A DNA stretch of 64,000 bases from Thermogladius sp023256015 (lineage in GTDB: Archaea; Thermoproteota; Thermoprotei_A; Sulfolobales; Desulfurococcaceae). Of the stretch, positions 1 to 7,858 are shown in pieces. The stretch spans positions 682,001 through 746,000 of the forward strand of contig NZ_CP151274.1 of assembly GCF_051131135.1 (NCBI RefSeq), in the 5' to 3' direction. Under the pieces are notes generated by a model. That model saw nothing but the letters and a program-made list of their open reading frames with translations, ran no database searches and was not told the origin of the DNA. The position numbers and the translations under genes are program-made. Numbering within the stretch: the stretch's first letter is position 1; the number at the start of each line of letters is the position of its first letter.

Positions 1-1622
1 ACCGGCGTGCGCGCGAGCGTGTCCAGTACTATGAGGTCGCGGGTCGGCGCGTAGAGGACTGTGGACGACCCGTACCCGAGCTCTACTCGGACTCCCCCAG
101 CCGCGCTGACGTTGAGGAGGGCCCTCGGAGTCAGGTAGTCCGACACGACCTTGTAGCCCAGCGTGTACCACGGCTTCTGGAGGAGGGGTGGGGGGCTGTA
201 GTCGACGAGTCTCTCTACAGTGGCGTTGAAGGACTCGGGGACGGGGGCGGCGACGTAGGGGGGTGGGGCCACGGTGAGGGTGTCGAGCGCCAGGGTCACG
301 GCTACGCTGGCTACGGCTACCTGCTCTGTGAGCGGCGGGAACAAGTAGGTGCCCGCCGCTAGGACTACAAGGTAGTCGCTCGTGGAGAAGACACCCGCCG
401 CGTTGGCCGTGTAGAAGGGCCTCCCCGGGAGCGAGGATATGACGGTCGCGTTGGTGAAGGAGTACAGCCTGGTGGAGTTGAAGCCCCCCGACACCCCTGT
501 CTTGACCACGTAGGCGTTGAGGCTGGCGTTCGAGATGAAGGTGGAGTAGGGGGCGAGCACTACGGGGGTAAGGGTCGGGAGGCCGAGGTAGTCGTCCAGC
601 ACAGCGTCGCACGCGTTGGTGCCGGGGACGTAGAAGGGGACGGTCACAGTGGGGTTCGGGGGGAAGACTATTGCGGGTAAGCGGACCTCGACAGAGGCGG
701 TCCCGTTGAGTAGCAGGGCGTAGGGGCCGGCAGGCTTGAACCTGAGGGCCACGTAGAAGGACGCCAGGGGTATGGTGGTGCCCGACTCCAGGCTGGGGTA
801 CCAGTAGTACACGTAGCCCTTGCTGAGGCCGTAGACCTCTATGTAGAGGTCGACGGGGTAGCCCCCCAGGTCCAGCCTCTTGTAGTAGAAGACCTTGTCG
901 AAGAAGCCGGCCTCCTGGAGGGAGCAGGGGATGACCGCCCAGCCGCCGATGTCGAAGTACACTGCGGGGCAGCTGTTGTATGGCCAGCCAGCCTGTTTCA
1001 CGGTCAGGTACAAGGTCAGTTGCGTGCCGAGCCTGACCCTCGTGTAGTTGAGGGGGCTGGAGCCCGAGAGTACCAGCAGGGGCGAGTTGCTCAGTGGGTC
1101 GTAGACCTCTCTGAGGCCCGCGGGACCCCACACTAGGGGGCCGGCAACTCTCAGGGAGTCCACGACGTCCCGGTCTATGAACGCCCTCCCCGCCAGGGCA
1201 GGGTTGAGGGAGGCGAGTAGGGGGTCTCTACCGGGCGTGTAGACGTAGGTGGCGCCGTTCCCCGTCACCAGGATGGGCCTGAAAACCTCCCCGCTGTAGC
1301 CGCGTACAAGGGGTAGCAGCGTCGAGTTGAGGACCGGCAGGTCCAGCTCCCTCACGTCCACGGTCCCGTTCGAGTACTCCAGCAAGAGGTGCTTGAGGGT
1401 GAAGGGCCTGAGGGGCGTGACGTTCAGGTAGAGGGTGTCCCCGGACAGGGCGAGCGTCATCAGGGGCGGGCTCGAGGCCTCCCCCAGCGCACCCCCCGCT
1501 CTACTGGCGGCGTAGTCGAAGGTGTTCGAGAACTCCAACAGCTTCCCGGCTACCGCCAGGCCCACGACTACCATCGCTATGAGGGCGAGGTAGAGGCCCA
1601 CCACTGTGCTGACCGCTCTCAA
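1..1622 (-). CDS. Pilin-like secreted/membrane-anchored protein (3' end outside window)
   Basis: Open frame on the minus strand from a TTG at 1620-1622 to the window edge, about 540 codons, with no stop seen. The N-terminus (MRAVSTVVGLYLALIA...) is one hydrophobic helix directly after a short basic segment, which resembles archaeal type IV pilin-like N-termini. The rest is rich in Thr, Ser, Tyr, Pro and Asn with many N-x-S/T sites, as in extracellular beta-rich proteins. The start is set by a TTGA overlap with the stop of the upstream gene (1619-1621), so the two are probably co-translated. The exact family is not recognised. An S-layer-associated or adhesin role is inference. Confidence 0.7.
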   Translation of the reverse strand, partial: MRAVSTVVGLYLALIAMVVVGLAVAGKLLEFSNTFDYAASRAGGALGEASSPPLMTLALSGDTLYLNVTPLRPFTLKHLLLEYSNGTVDVRELDLPVLNSTLLPLVRGYSGEVFRPILVTGNGATYVYTPGRDPLLASLNPALAGRAFIDRDVVDSLRVAGPLVWGPAGLREVYDPLSNSPLLVLSGSSPLNYTRVRLGTQLTLYLTVKQAGWPYNSCPAVYFDIGGWAVIPCSLQEAGFFDKVFYYKRLDLGGYPVDLYIEVYGLSKGYVYYWYPSLESGTTIPLASFYVALRFKPAGPYALLLNGTASVEVRLPAIVFPPNPTVTVPFYVPGTNACDAVLDDYLGLPTLTPVVLAPYSTFISNASLNAYVVKTGVSGGFNSTRLYSFTNATVISSLPGRPFYTANAAGVFSTSDYLVVLAAGTYLFPPLTEQVAVASVAVTLALDTLTVAPPPYVAAPVPESFNATVERLVDYSPPPLLQKPWYTLGYKVVSDYLTPRALLNVSAAGGVRVELGYGSSTVLYAPTRDLIVLDTLARTP

Positions 1623-1948
1623 GGCGACGCCACCAGGGCCCCTCTACTCGTCTCGAGCACGAGCCTCCCGTCGCTGCTAGGGGCCCTCACGAGCGCCCCG
1701 TCCACCAGCCTGTCCACGAGTGTCCACGACCCGCTGACGTAGGCCTCGACCCCGCTCTTCAGCGCGGCGGGGCATCCCTGGTAGTAGGCGTACACGTAGC
1801 CGCCGCTGTAGGCCACGTAGGCGAGCCTCCCGCACTGGTACTCCACCCCGCTGAGAGCCCCCTCGGCGTTGATGACCGAGGCCAGCACGAGCCCGAAGCC
1901 CGCGAGCGTAGCTAGGAGGGCTAGAGAGGCAGCGACGAACTCCTCCAC
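1619..1948 (-). CDS. Small pilin-like membrane-anchored protein
   Basis: This 109-residue protein starts at GTG 1948, which is preceded by a GGTGGT ribosome-binding-like sequence. It has one N-terminal hydrophobic segment (about residues 5-24) followed by a Gly/Tyr/Ser-rich exported-looking domain with two Cys (in YQCG and QGCP) that could form a disulfide. It overlaps the following gene by TTGA, so the two likely form one transcription unit making paired surface proteins. It resembles minor pilins in layout only. No catalytic motif is visible and the family is unknown. Confidence 0.6.
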   Translation of the reverse strand: MEEFVAASLALLATLAGFGLVLASVINAEGALSGVEYQCGRLAYVAYSGGYVYAYYQGCPAALKSGVEAYVSGSWTLVDRLVDGALVRAPSSDGRLVLETSRGALVASP

Positions 1949-2026
1949 TAGACCACCCTACCCTAAGGCCGGCTGTTGAGGAGCCCAGTGGGGCGAAAGT
2001 TAGGGGGCCCCCGCTTCCAGTGAAAG

Positions 2027-2035
2027 CTTTTTATT
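2027..2035 (+). promoter_or_regulatory. TATA box, promoter for the gene at 2054
   Basis: The sequence CTTTTTATT ends 19 nt before the ATG at 2054, the spacing expected for a leaderless archaeal transcript. Confidence 0.6.
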
Positions 2036-2053
2036 CTCGCCGCCTCCATCAAG

Positions 2054-2512
2054 ATGTCTTGCCTGGTGTGCTACCTCATGACCCTCGTGGCGGAGGGCCT
2101 TCTGGAGAGGGCGGTCGAGGGCCTCAGTAGGGAGGTCGAGTATAGGGCTAGAGAGGTTGTGGCGAGGGTGCTGCTACCGGAGAGAGTGGACGGCTCCGTG
2201 GTCGAGAAGTACCTTAGGAAGGCCCTCCGCCACGGCGCCTGGAGGAGGCTGCCGGCACATAGCCGGGGCCTCCTGCTAGCCCTGAGGAGGTGGGGGGTGG
2301 TCAAGTCCCCCACGCTCAGGGCGGTCCTGAGGGAGGTCTTCCTCGAGATAGAGCTCTACACGCTCAGGGGTAGGGCCCTCTTCTATGGGGCTATAGTCGC
2401 CCTGGCCGAGGGCTGGGGCAGGCTGGGGGAACTGGTGTCCAAGGCCTCGAGGCTGCTCACCCTGGGCATATTCTACCTCAACCTCCCCACCCTCTACAGG
2501 TTCTACGGGTAG
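2054..2512 (+). CDS. Conserved-looking helical protein of unknown function
   Basis: This 152-residue protein is rich in Arg, Leu and Glu and is predicted mostly alpha-helical. The N-terminus contains CLVC, a possible metal or disulfide pair, and the C-terminal 60 residues are moderately hydrophobic but without a clear membrane span. The start ATG lies 19 nt after a TATA box, so translation is probably leaderless. The next gene begins 4 nt after its stop, which suggests an operon with the NifX-like gene. I do not recognise the family. Confidence 0.65.
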   Translation: MSCLVCYLMTLVAEGLLERAVEGLSREVEYRAREVVARVLLPERVDGSVVEKYLRKALRHGAWRRLPAHSRGLLLALRRWGVVKSPTLRAVLREVFLEIELYTLRGRALFYGAIVALAEGWGRLGELVSKASRLLTLGIFYLNLPTLYRFYG

Positions 2513-2516
2513 GGGT

Positions 2517-2906
2517 ATGAGGTTCGCCTCGCCTGTAGTCAAGACCGGCAGGGGGCTGCTCCTGTCCCCGCACTTCGGGAGAGCGAGGCACTTCGCAGTG
2601 GTGGAGGTCGGCGAGGGGGGCTACAGGGTAGTCGAGGTCTTCGAGAACCCGGGGCTGGGGAGGGAGGGGTACGGGAGGGCTAGGGCCATAGTCGAGGAGC
2701 TGGCGAGGAGGGGCGTCGGCGCGGTCGTCGTCGGCGAGGTGGGCCCCGGCGCGTTCAGCCTCCTGAGGGAGAGGGGCTTCAGAGTGCTAGCCCCGAGGCA
2801 GGCACCCGGCAGGTTGCTGTCGATCGAGGAGGTGGCCGAGGCCGTAGGGAGGGGGGAGGTGGTGGAGCTGGAGGCCCCCAACGAGGAGCACGGGGGCGAG
2901 GGGTAG
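2517..2906 (+). CDS. NifX/NifB-type iron-molybdenum cofactor-binding domain protein
   Basis: This 129-residue protein has the layout of the dinitrogenase iron-molybdenum cofactor biosynthesis domain (Pfam PF02579): an opening beta strand, then SPHFGRARHF (about residues 17-26; the HFGRA signature with its His), a ribonuclease-H-like alpha/beta core with VGAVVVGEVGPGA and a final ALEEA-like helix. Stand-alone members are common in archaea that do not fix nitrogen, and no nif gene is near. In such genomes a metal-cluster carrier role is only inferred. It is probably co-transcribed with the upstream gene. Confidence 0.8.
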   Translation: MRFASPVVKTGRGLLLSPHFGRARHFAVVEVGEGGYRVVEVFENPGLGREGYGRARAIVEELARRGVGAVVVGEVGPGAFSLLRERGFRVLAPRQAPGRLLSIEEVAEAVGRGEVVELEAPNEEHGGEG

Positions 2907-2919
2907 CCCTCGGGAGTCC

Positions 2920-4044
2920 ATGGGGCTGGTAGACGCCCTCGGCGCGGCGGGCCTGGCCCTCTCCCTGGCCCACTTCGCCTTCCCCCTGGCCTACTACGCC
3001 TACTTGAAGGCGAGGTGGCTCGGCCGCCCTTGGGGCCTGAGGCTTGACCCGGGCTACAGGCCCCGGGTGACGGTCGTCGTCCCGACGTACATGGAGAGGG
3101 GGTTGATAGAGGGCAAGCTGGAGAACGTCTACGAGCAGGACTACCCGAGGGAGCTGCTGGAGGTGCTGGTGGTCGACGGCGCTAGCGGCGACGGGACTGC
3201 GGAGGCCGCTAGGGAGTGGGCTGGGAGACACGGGGACCTGAGGGTGGAGGTGGTAGTCGAGCCCGCTAGGAGGGGGAAGGCCCCCGCCCTCAACGAGGCT
3301 CTGAGGCGGGCGGGGGGCGAGGTCGTGGTGGTGACGGACGCGGACTCCCTCTGGCCGAGGAGCGCTCTGAGCGAGGCCGTGAAGTGGCTGTCGGACGAGA
3401 GGGTGGCCGCGGTTTCCTGCCTCAAGCTGCCGGGGGGCGGGGCTGTGCCCGGGGTGGAGGAGGCCTACAGGGGCTTCTACAACACCGTCAGGCTCGCGGA
3501 GAGCAAGGCCTGGTCAACCCCCGTCTTCCACGGGGAGCTGGCGGCGTTCAAGAGGGGGTTTCTCGAGGAGATCGGCGGGTTCCCCACGGACGTCGGCGCG
3601 GACGACAGCTACACGGCGGTAGCGGCCGCCCTCGCGGGGTTCAGGGCTATAACGCCCGAGGGCCTCACCTGCGTGGAGTACGTCCCGGGGAGGGGCTACG
3701 CGGCCTGGAGGACCAGGAGGGCGCAGCACCTGGTGCAGAGCTTCGCCAAGGCGTTGAGGCGGCTGAGGGGCTCGAGGGCCCCGGGGCGCTTCAAGGCGGT
3801 GCTCCTAGCGGAGGCCTACCTCCACCTGGTGAACCCCTGGTTGCTACTCCTGGCGGCGGCGCTGCTCGCAGCCTCGGCAGCCGCGGGCGCGGTACTCCCC
3901 GCGGCCACACTAGCACTGGGGGCACTACTACTCCTCTACAAGCCCTACAGGGCGTGGACAGCGACACAAGCCTTCCTAATAACCGCGATGGTCAGAAACC
4001 TGTGGACCAAGGAACTAGTGTGGAGAAAGCAGAGAAAGTCGTGA
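2920..4044 (+). CDS. Membrane-associated family 2 glycosyltransferase
   Basis: This 374-residue protein has an N-terminal membrane segment (about 8-30), a GT-A domain beginning at VTVVVPTYMERG (about 51-62) and a metal-binding DAD at 140-142. A GADD motif follows (DDS in the acceptor region), then a basic RTRRAQHLVQS segment in the place of the QxxRW motif of processive enzymes, and two or three C-terminal membrane spans (about 303-352). It should transfer a sugar from a nucleotide sugar at the inner face of the membrane. It is GC-rich like the chromosome backbone, and its last 100 bases mark the start of the compositional change into the glycan island. Its stop overlaps the next reading frame by GTGA. 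Confidence 0.88.
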   Translation: MGLVDALGAAGLALSLAHFAFPLAYYAYLKARWLGRPWGLRLDPGYRPRVTVVVPTYMERGLIEGKLENVYEQDYPRELLEVLVVDGASGDGTAEAAREWAGRHGDLRVEVVVEPARRGKAPALNEALRRAGGEVVVVTDADSLWPRSALSEAVKWLSDERVAAVSCLKLPGGGAVPGVEEAYRGFYNTVRLAESKAWSTPVFHGELAAFKRGFLEEIGGFPTDVGADDSYTAVAAALAGFRAITPEGLTCVEYVPGRGYAAWRTRRAQHLVQSFAKALRRLRGSRAPGRFKAVLLAEAYLHLVNPWLLLLAAALLAASAAAGAVLPAATLALGALLLLYKPYRAWTATQAFLITAMVRNLWTKELVWRKQRKS

Positions 4045-4451
4045 AGCACCTAACGCGGCTAGCTATACTACCAAATACTCGACAGCAACCCCTATTCGGG
4101 AGGCTAAGGCTGCTACCGGGTGTACAACCACAGTACAGGGTTCACGTACACGAGTATACGAAAAACGAGGTGGAGGAACTACTCGCCGCAAACGGCTTCG
4201 AGATAATTAGAAGCTACTACTCGGCAATAAACGATCTAACGTACGTCGACGTCAGGGAACCTAGGCAACACCTCTCGCCTCCCAGTTACCCGAACTTGGC
4301 TAAACACGCGCTTGCCAACCCGACCAGAACGAACGCGGCAAGACTACTAGCATACCCCCTCGTAAAGCTAGTACCATCACTAAGACAGCTAATCGTCATA
4401 GTAGCAGAAAAAGTCGGAGAGCCCGAGACGACACCCATAGAGAGGTGGTAG
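4041..4451 (+). pseudogene. C-terminal fragment of a SAM-dependent methyltransferase
   Basis: The frame opens at GTG 4041, overlapping the previous stop as GTGA, and gives 136 residues. The part HVHEYTKNEVEELLAANGF (about 35-53) matches the helix-strand near the end of class I methyltransferases of the Methyltransf_11/23 type (usual pattern H-x-REYT-x2-E-x2-LL-x3-GF). The Rossmann core with the SAM-binding GxGxG is absent, so at least the N-terminal half is lost. The 3' end (LAYPLVKLVPSLRQLIVIV) still looks like a native C-terminus. An internal deletion that kept the gene junctions is the simplest explanation. It could still be translated, but not as an enzyme. Confidence 0.6.
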
Positions 4452-4690
4452 CATACAGAGTTACCAACGTGGGTGCATCCTGGAGGGCGAGGAGATTCTC
4501 CAACCCTAGCGGGCACACGAAGCCCTTAGCGTTTAGAGCTCTAAGAGAGCTACTCCAATACCGGCGCTTCACAGTAGTCAAGGTGAGTGTACCTTCAGAA
4601 GTAGAACTTGGGGAGCTAGCACACCTAGACAAGCTATTTTCAAAAATACCATCACTAGCAAGGAGAATCGTAGTATTAGCGAGGAAATGA
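4445..4690 (+). pseudogene. Second methyltransferase C-terminal fragment
   Basis: The frame starts at GTG 4445, inside the last codons of the previous fragment. The 81 residues contain NVGASWRARRF...NPSGHTKPLAFRALRELLQY (split here for length), which matches the late part of a methyltransferase of the same general type: an ASW-x-NR stretch, a GH, then a T/A-x-RALRELL helix. SAM-binding motifs are missing. The stop overlaps the next ATG (ATGA, 4687-4690). It is a second gene, not a repeat of the first: the C-termini differ (KIPSLARRIVVLARK here). It is probably a decayed relic. Confidence 0.55.
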
Positions 4691-4842
4691 AGATAGTCCA
4701 CGTAGCGCCCTTCTACCACCCCGTGGTCGGCGGTGTCGAGGACGTGGTTAAGCACGTAGCCGAGTACATAACCGGTAAGGGCCGTGAGGTCTATGCGGTG
4801 ACTTACAATGGGGTTGGAGGCGGGTTATGGCCTGTGTATTGA
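4687..4842 (+). pseudogene. N-terminal fragment of a family 4 glycosyltransferase
   Basis: This 51-codon frame is too short for most gene callers. It begins ATG AAG ATA GTC and encodes MKIVHVAPFYHPVVGGVEDV, the classic GT-B family 4 opening. It is close to the complete paralogue at 5696 (MKIIHIFHHYWPVVGGLENV), with shared DNA runs such as CCCGTGGTCGGCGG and ACGTGGTTAAG. After about residue 42 the homology stops and the frame runs into the start of the next gene, ending at 4842. The remaining 300 or so residues of the enzyme are gone. Confidence 0.75.
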
Positions 4843-5699
4843 TGCCGTCGTACGATAGGCCTAGTATCGTTGGTATGACTTTGCCTAGGTGGCTGGAGGC
4901 TAGGGGTGTCGATGGTGTTATTGTAGTTGCCGAGGCTTCAAACGAAGATACACTAGTCAAGTATGAACGTGTGCTCTCGAAGTATGATGACAAGGTTACT
5001 TATGTGCTCAATAAGGGCAGGCTTGGTTCGGTAAATGCTCGAAATAAGTTACTAGAGTTGGCATTCAGGAACAATTGTAGATATGGTCTAATGGTCGATG
5101 ACGACTACTTGTTACCAGGTAGAGATGTCGTTAGGATGATGAAAGCATATCTAGATCGGTACCCGGACGTAGGCGCGGTGGGTGGTAGAGTAATTCCGTT
5201 GAGGAAGAGGGCCGTTGACCCGGACTTCTTCCTAAACACACCAATACCGATAGCAGACGCGGTAACGAAGATAACGGGCTACATATTCCTAGACGTGAGG
5301 AACGGGCCAAGATACGCAGAATACCTAACACATTTCTTCATGATACGCGGCGAATTGCTAGACAGGGTCAGGTACAGCAGGGTTTTCGAAACACCGACGG
5401 CGTTCAGGGAGGAGAGCGACCTACAGATGCAGATAAGGAAACTGGGCTACAAACTAATACTCGTACCCCGGGCCTACGTGTACCATCTAGCCCTCGAAGA
5501 AGGCGGTGACAGGCCGAAGATGAGCATGAGGGAGAGGATGTACTGGAAAAGCAGGAACCACACAAAATTCATCGCCAAGTGGGTTAAGTCGCCAATGATT
5601 AAGACCTGGTATATGCTAAACACAGCGGTAATACTCACACTATACAGGCCACATTACATCAAAACAGTACTAAAAGGAATAAGGGATGGGCTAACGTGA
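4827..5699 (+). CDS. Family 2 glycosyltransferase
   Basis: This 290-residue GT-A protein opens MACVLMPSYDRP, carries the metal/nucleotide-sugar motif DDD at 91-93 and an acceptor-side REESDLQMQIRKLGY segment (E-x-D class) with a following His region (YVYHLAL). It is likely cytosolic or membrane-peripheral. The ATG at 4827 lies inside the GT4 fragment upstream, so the true ancestral start may have been lost or shifted. Codon choice changes inside the gene: codons before about 5160 often end in T, and codons after about 5200 mostly end in A or C, so the gene looks mosaic. The stop overlaps the next start (GTGA). Confidence 0.85.
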   Translation: MACVLMPSYDRPSIVGMTLPRWLEARGVDGVIVVAEASNEDTLVKYERVLSKYDDKVTYVLNKGRLGSVNARNKLLELAFRNNCRYGLMVDDDYLLPGRDVVRMMKAYLDRYPDVGAVGGRVIPLRKRAVDPDFFLNTPIPIADAVTKITGYIFLDVRNGPRYAEYLTHFFMIRGELLDRVRYSRVFETPTAFREESDLQMQIRKLGYKLILVPRAYVYHLALEEGGDRPKMSMRERMYWKSRNHTKFIAKWVKSPMIKTWYMLNTAVILTLYRPHYIKTVLKGIRDGLT

Positions 5700-6823
5700 A
5701 AATAATACACATATTTCACCACTACTGGCCCGTGGTCGGCGGCCTGGAAAACGTGGTTAAGGCGCTGGCCGAGGGCATGGCTAGGCTTGGCCACGAGGTT
5801 CACGTGGTGACAAGCAACTACGGTGCTGAGGGTAGGCCTAGAGAGGAGGTTATTAGCGGTGTGCATATTCACAGGGTTAAGTCTACTAGACTTGGATACC
5901 CGGATTTAACATACCCTATCGAAGTTCCAAGAAGTGTTTTGAGAGATGCTGACGTTGTGCACGGCCACAGTCAAAACAGCCTCTTTACTGTGAAGGTGAT
6001 TGAGCAGGCTAAGAAACTTAATATTATAACAGCGATGCACTTCATGGCTGTTGACGCTTTAAAAGATCACCCGAGCGCTTTGATTAGACTACTAGGCTCG
6101 TTATACTCTGATACCATGCTTAAGAGAGCTTTGAGCTCTGCTGATATCCGTTTAGCTCGTAGTCTCAGGGACAAGGAGTTAATTGAGAGTAAACTCGGTG
6201 TAAACGTTGAGTACGTACCAGATGGGGTACCAAAGTGGTTCGTAGAGCATGATCATGCCGGAAAATCGTTTAGGCAAAAATACGGCGTAGACGGTGACTA
6301 TGTGCTCTACGTTGGTAGGCTTCACCCGTTGAAGGGTATCGACGTGCTGCTTAGGGCTATGCGCATAGTTGTTAGTAAAGTGGATCTCAGGTTGGTCATT
6401 GCAGGAACTGGCGATAAAAGGCCTTACGTAGAGCTAGCGCGTAGTCTAGGCGTGGATAAATACGTGCTCTTCCCGGGCTTCATTAGCGAGGAGGATAAGG
6501 TAGGGGCTATAGACGGGTCGGTATGTGTTGTCCTACCTAGCATAAGTGATTACGTTGAGGTCTACCCAATGGTTATATCAGAGGCTTGGGCGAGATCCAA
6601 GCCTGTTATAGCCTCCTCGGTTGGTGGCATACCCTATAGGGTTAAGCACATGGTTAACGGGCTTCTAGTACCGCCCAGAGACCCCAAAGCGCTTGCCGAA
6701 GCTATGATAGCATTAGTGCAAGATAGGGAGTTAAGTGTAAGGTTGGGGATGGAGGGTAGGAAATCGGTGTTTACCTGGGATGAGATAGTGAGTAAGCTAC
6801 TAAGCATTTACACAGCTAGATGA
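5696..6823 (+). CDS. Family 4 glycosyltransferase
   Basis: This 375-residue GT-B enzyme has the N-terminal glycine-rich acceptor loop PVVGGLENV (12-20), a linker, then the donor domain beginning at YVGRLHPLKG (205-214), and an E-x7-E motif in the segment EVYPMVISE of the retaining-enzyme active site. It should transfer a hexose from a nucleotide sugar with retention. It starts at GTG overlapping the previous stop. The first 180 bases are GC-rich with C/G-ending codons, and the body then becomes AT-rich, which again suggests a recombined gene. Confidence 0.88.
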   Translation: MKIIHIFHHYWPVVGGLENVVKALAEGMARLGHEVHVVTSNYGAEGRPREEVISGVHIHRVKSTRLGYPDLTYPIEVPRSVLRDADVVHGHSQNSLFTVKVIEQAKKLNIITAMHFMAVDALKDHPSALIRLLGSLYSDTMLKRALSSADIRLARSLRDKELIESKLGVNVEYVPDGVPKWFVEHDHAGKSFRQKYGVDGDYVLYVGRLHPLKGIDVLLRAMRIVVSKVDLRLVIAGTGDKRPYVELARSLGVDKYVLFPGFISEEDKVGAIDGSVCVVLPSISDYVEVYPMVISEAWARSKPVIASSVGGIPYRVKHMVNGLLVPPRDPKALAEAMIALVQDRELSVRLGMEGRKSVFTWDEIVSKLLSIYTAR

Positions 6824-6827
6824 CAGT

Positions 6828-7013
6828 ATGGGCAGAGTACTCTTAGCTGCTGGTGTAGTAGGGTCCACAGCCACCCATCTAGTCGATAGGCTCATTAGAG
6901 GGGGTTGCAAGGTTAGAGTCGTGCTTAGCCGATGGTTGGCTTTGCTATACCAGCAATGCCGGTTAACAACCTACTTATCTTCGGCAATCTCCGATATTCG
7001 AGTTGATAACTGA
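6828..7013 (+). pseudogene. Fossil of an NAD-dependent sugar epimerase N-terminus
   Basis: This 61-codon frame reads VLLAAGVVGSTATHLVDRLIRGGCKVRVV, recognisable (in two parts: VLLAAGVVGSTATH and LVDRLIRGGCKVRVV) as the first beta-alpha-beta unit of an extended SDR sugar epimerase. The intact homologue at 24195 has FVLVTGGAGFIGSHLVDRL. The dinucleotide-binding GGxGFIG is mutated to AAGVVGS and the frame soon dies. With about 11 nt to the next gene it fills the whole space between two glycosyltransferases. A short unrelated protein is possible, but the match in order and spacing favours a relic. Confidence 0.6.
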
Positions 7014-7024
7014 TTAAGGCTTCT

Positions 7025-7858
7025 ATGGACAGAGTTTCTATTGTTGTTCCGACGACGGATATTGAGAGATTAAAGTATCTCATCAAAAGCCTATCTACGC
7101 AAACCCTTAGACCCTACGAGGTTGTGATAGTCGCTAAGAACGTGAATGTGTTATACCTAGAGAGTACGTGTGAACGTCATGGCCTGAGGTGTGTGATCCT
7201 TGAGCAGGTGGAAGGCTTCTTTACAAGGGCTTTGAACATGGGTAGAAAAGCTGCTTCAGGGGATATAGTGGTGTTTACGGATGACGATGCAATAGCCCTG
7301 CCGAAGTGGGTTGAAAGATACGTTAAATTATTCGAGGTTTACGGAAGCGGAGTTGGATGCGTCTCCAGCAGAGATATATACATTGACCTTGAAAATCTCA
7401 GGTTGATGCCCACACCCGATGACAGGGCTCACGTGAAACTCTATAGATACTTAACAAGACCGCTATTCGAGAAACCACTGCCAATCCTAGAGAAGTACTG
7501 GTGCGGGGTCTACATAGGCAAGGACTACTACGTTAAGCACGGCCCCTGCATACCGAGCAAAGAATGCTACTCATTACCGTTTAGGGGAGTAAACATGGCT
7601 TTTAGGAAGGGGGCCATAGAGAACGCGAAATTCCCAGAGCATCCAAAGCTGAGAAGAGCTCCTGGCAATGAGCAGTATGTGGGCATCCAACTGATTCTCA
7701 AGGGGTGGGATTGCGTGTACACACCCAATAACCCTATACTACACATGTTCAGAGAGGAGAGCCTGTCACGCGGGGTAAGGGGTAGAAAGCTTGTTAACGA
7801 GGAACTTATCACGAGACGTTTATACGAAGAACTGTTAACCTCGGTGCAAACTAAATGA
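7025..7858 (+). CDS. Family 2 glycosyltransferase
   Basis: This 277-residue protein has the GT-A opening VSIVVPTTDIERLKYLIKSL (4-23) and the metal-binding DDD at 86-88 in VVFTDDDAIALP. The acceptor-side segment has GVNMAFRKGAIE and an NEQYVGIQLILKGW stretch resembling the ED-x-D/E region. It is related in layout to the protein at 25199 (which also has FTxDDDAV, RGVNLSF and an RNEQ motif), so the two may use similar donors. The second half uses more A/C-ending codons than the first. The stop overlaps the next gene as ATGA. Confidence 0.85.
   Translation: MDRVSIVVPTTDIERLKYLIKSLSTQTLRPYEVVIVAKNVNVLYLESTCERHGLRCVILEQVEGFFTRALNMGRKAASGDIVVFTDDDAIALPKWVERYVKLFEVYGSGVGCVSSRDIYIDLENLRLMPTPDDRAHVKLYRYLTRPLFEKPLPILEKYWCGVYIGKDYYVKHGPCIPSKECYSLPFRGVNMAFRKGAIENAKFPEHPKLRRAPGNEQYVGIQLILKGWDCVYTPNNPILHMFREESLSRGVRGRKLVNEELITRRLYEELLTSVQTK

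Noticed and set aside
3384..4451. Long plus-strand frame of 355 codons
   Set aside because: The first 220 codons are a Gly/Arg-rich shadow of the GT2 gene at 2920 in another frame. Only the part after GTG 4041 is protein-like and is reported as a methyltransferase fragment.
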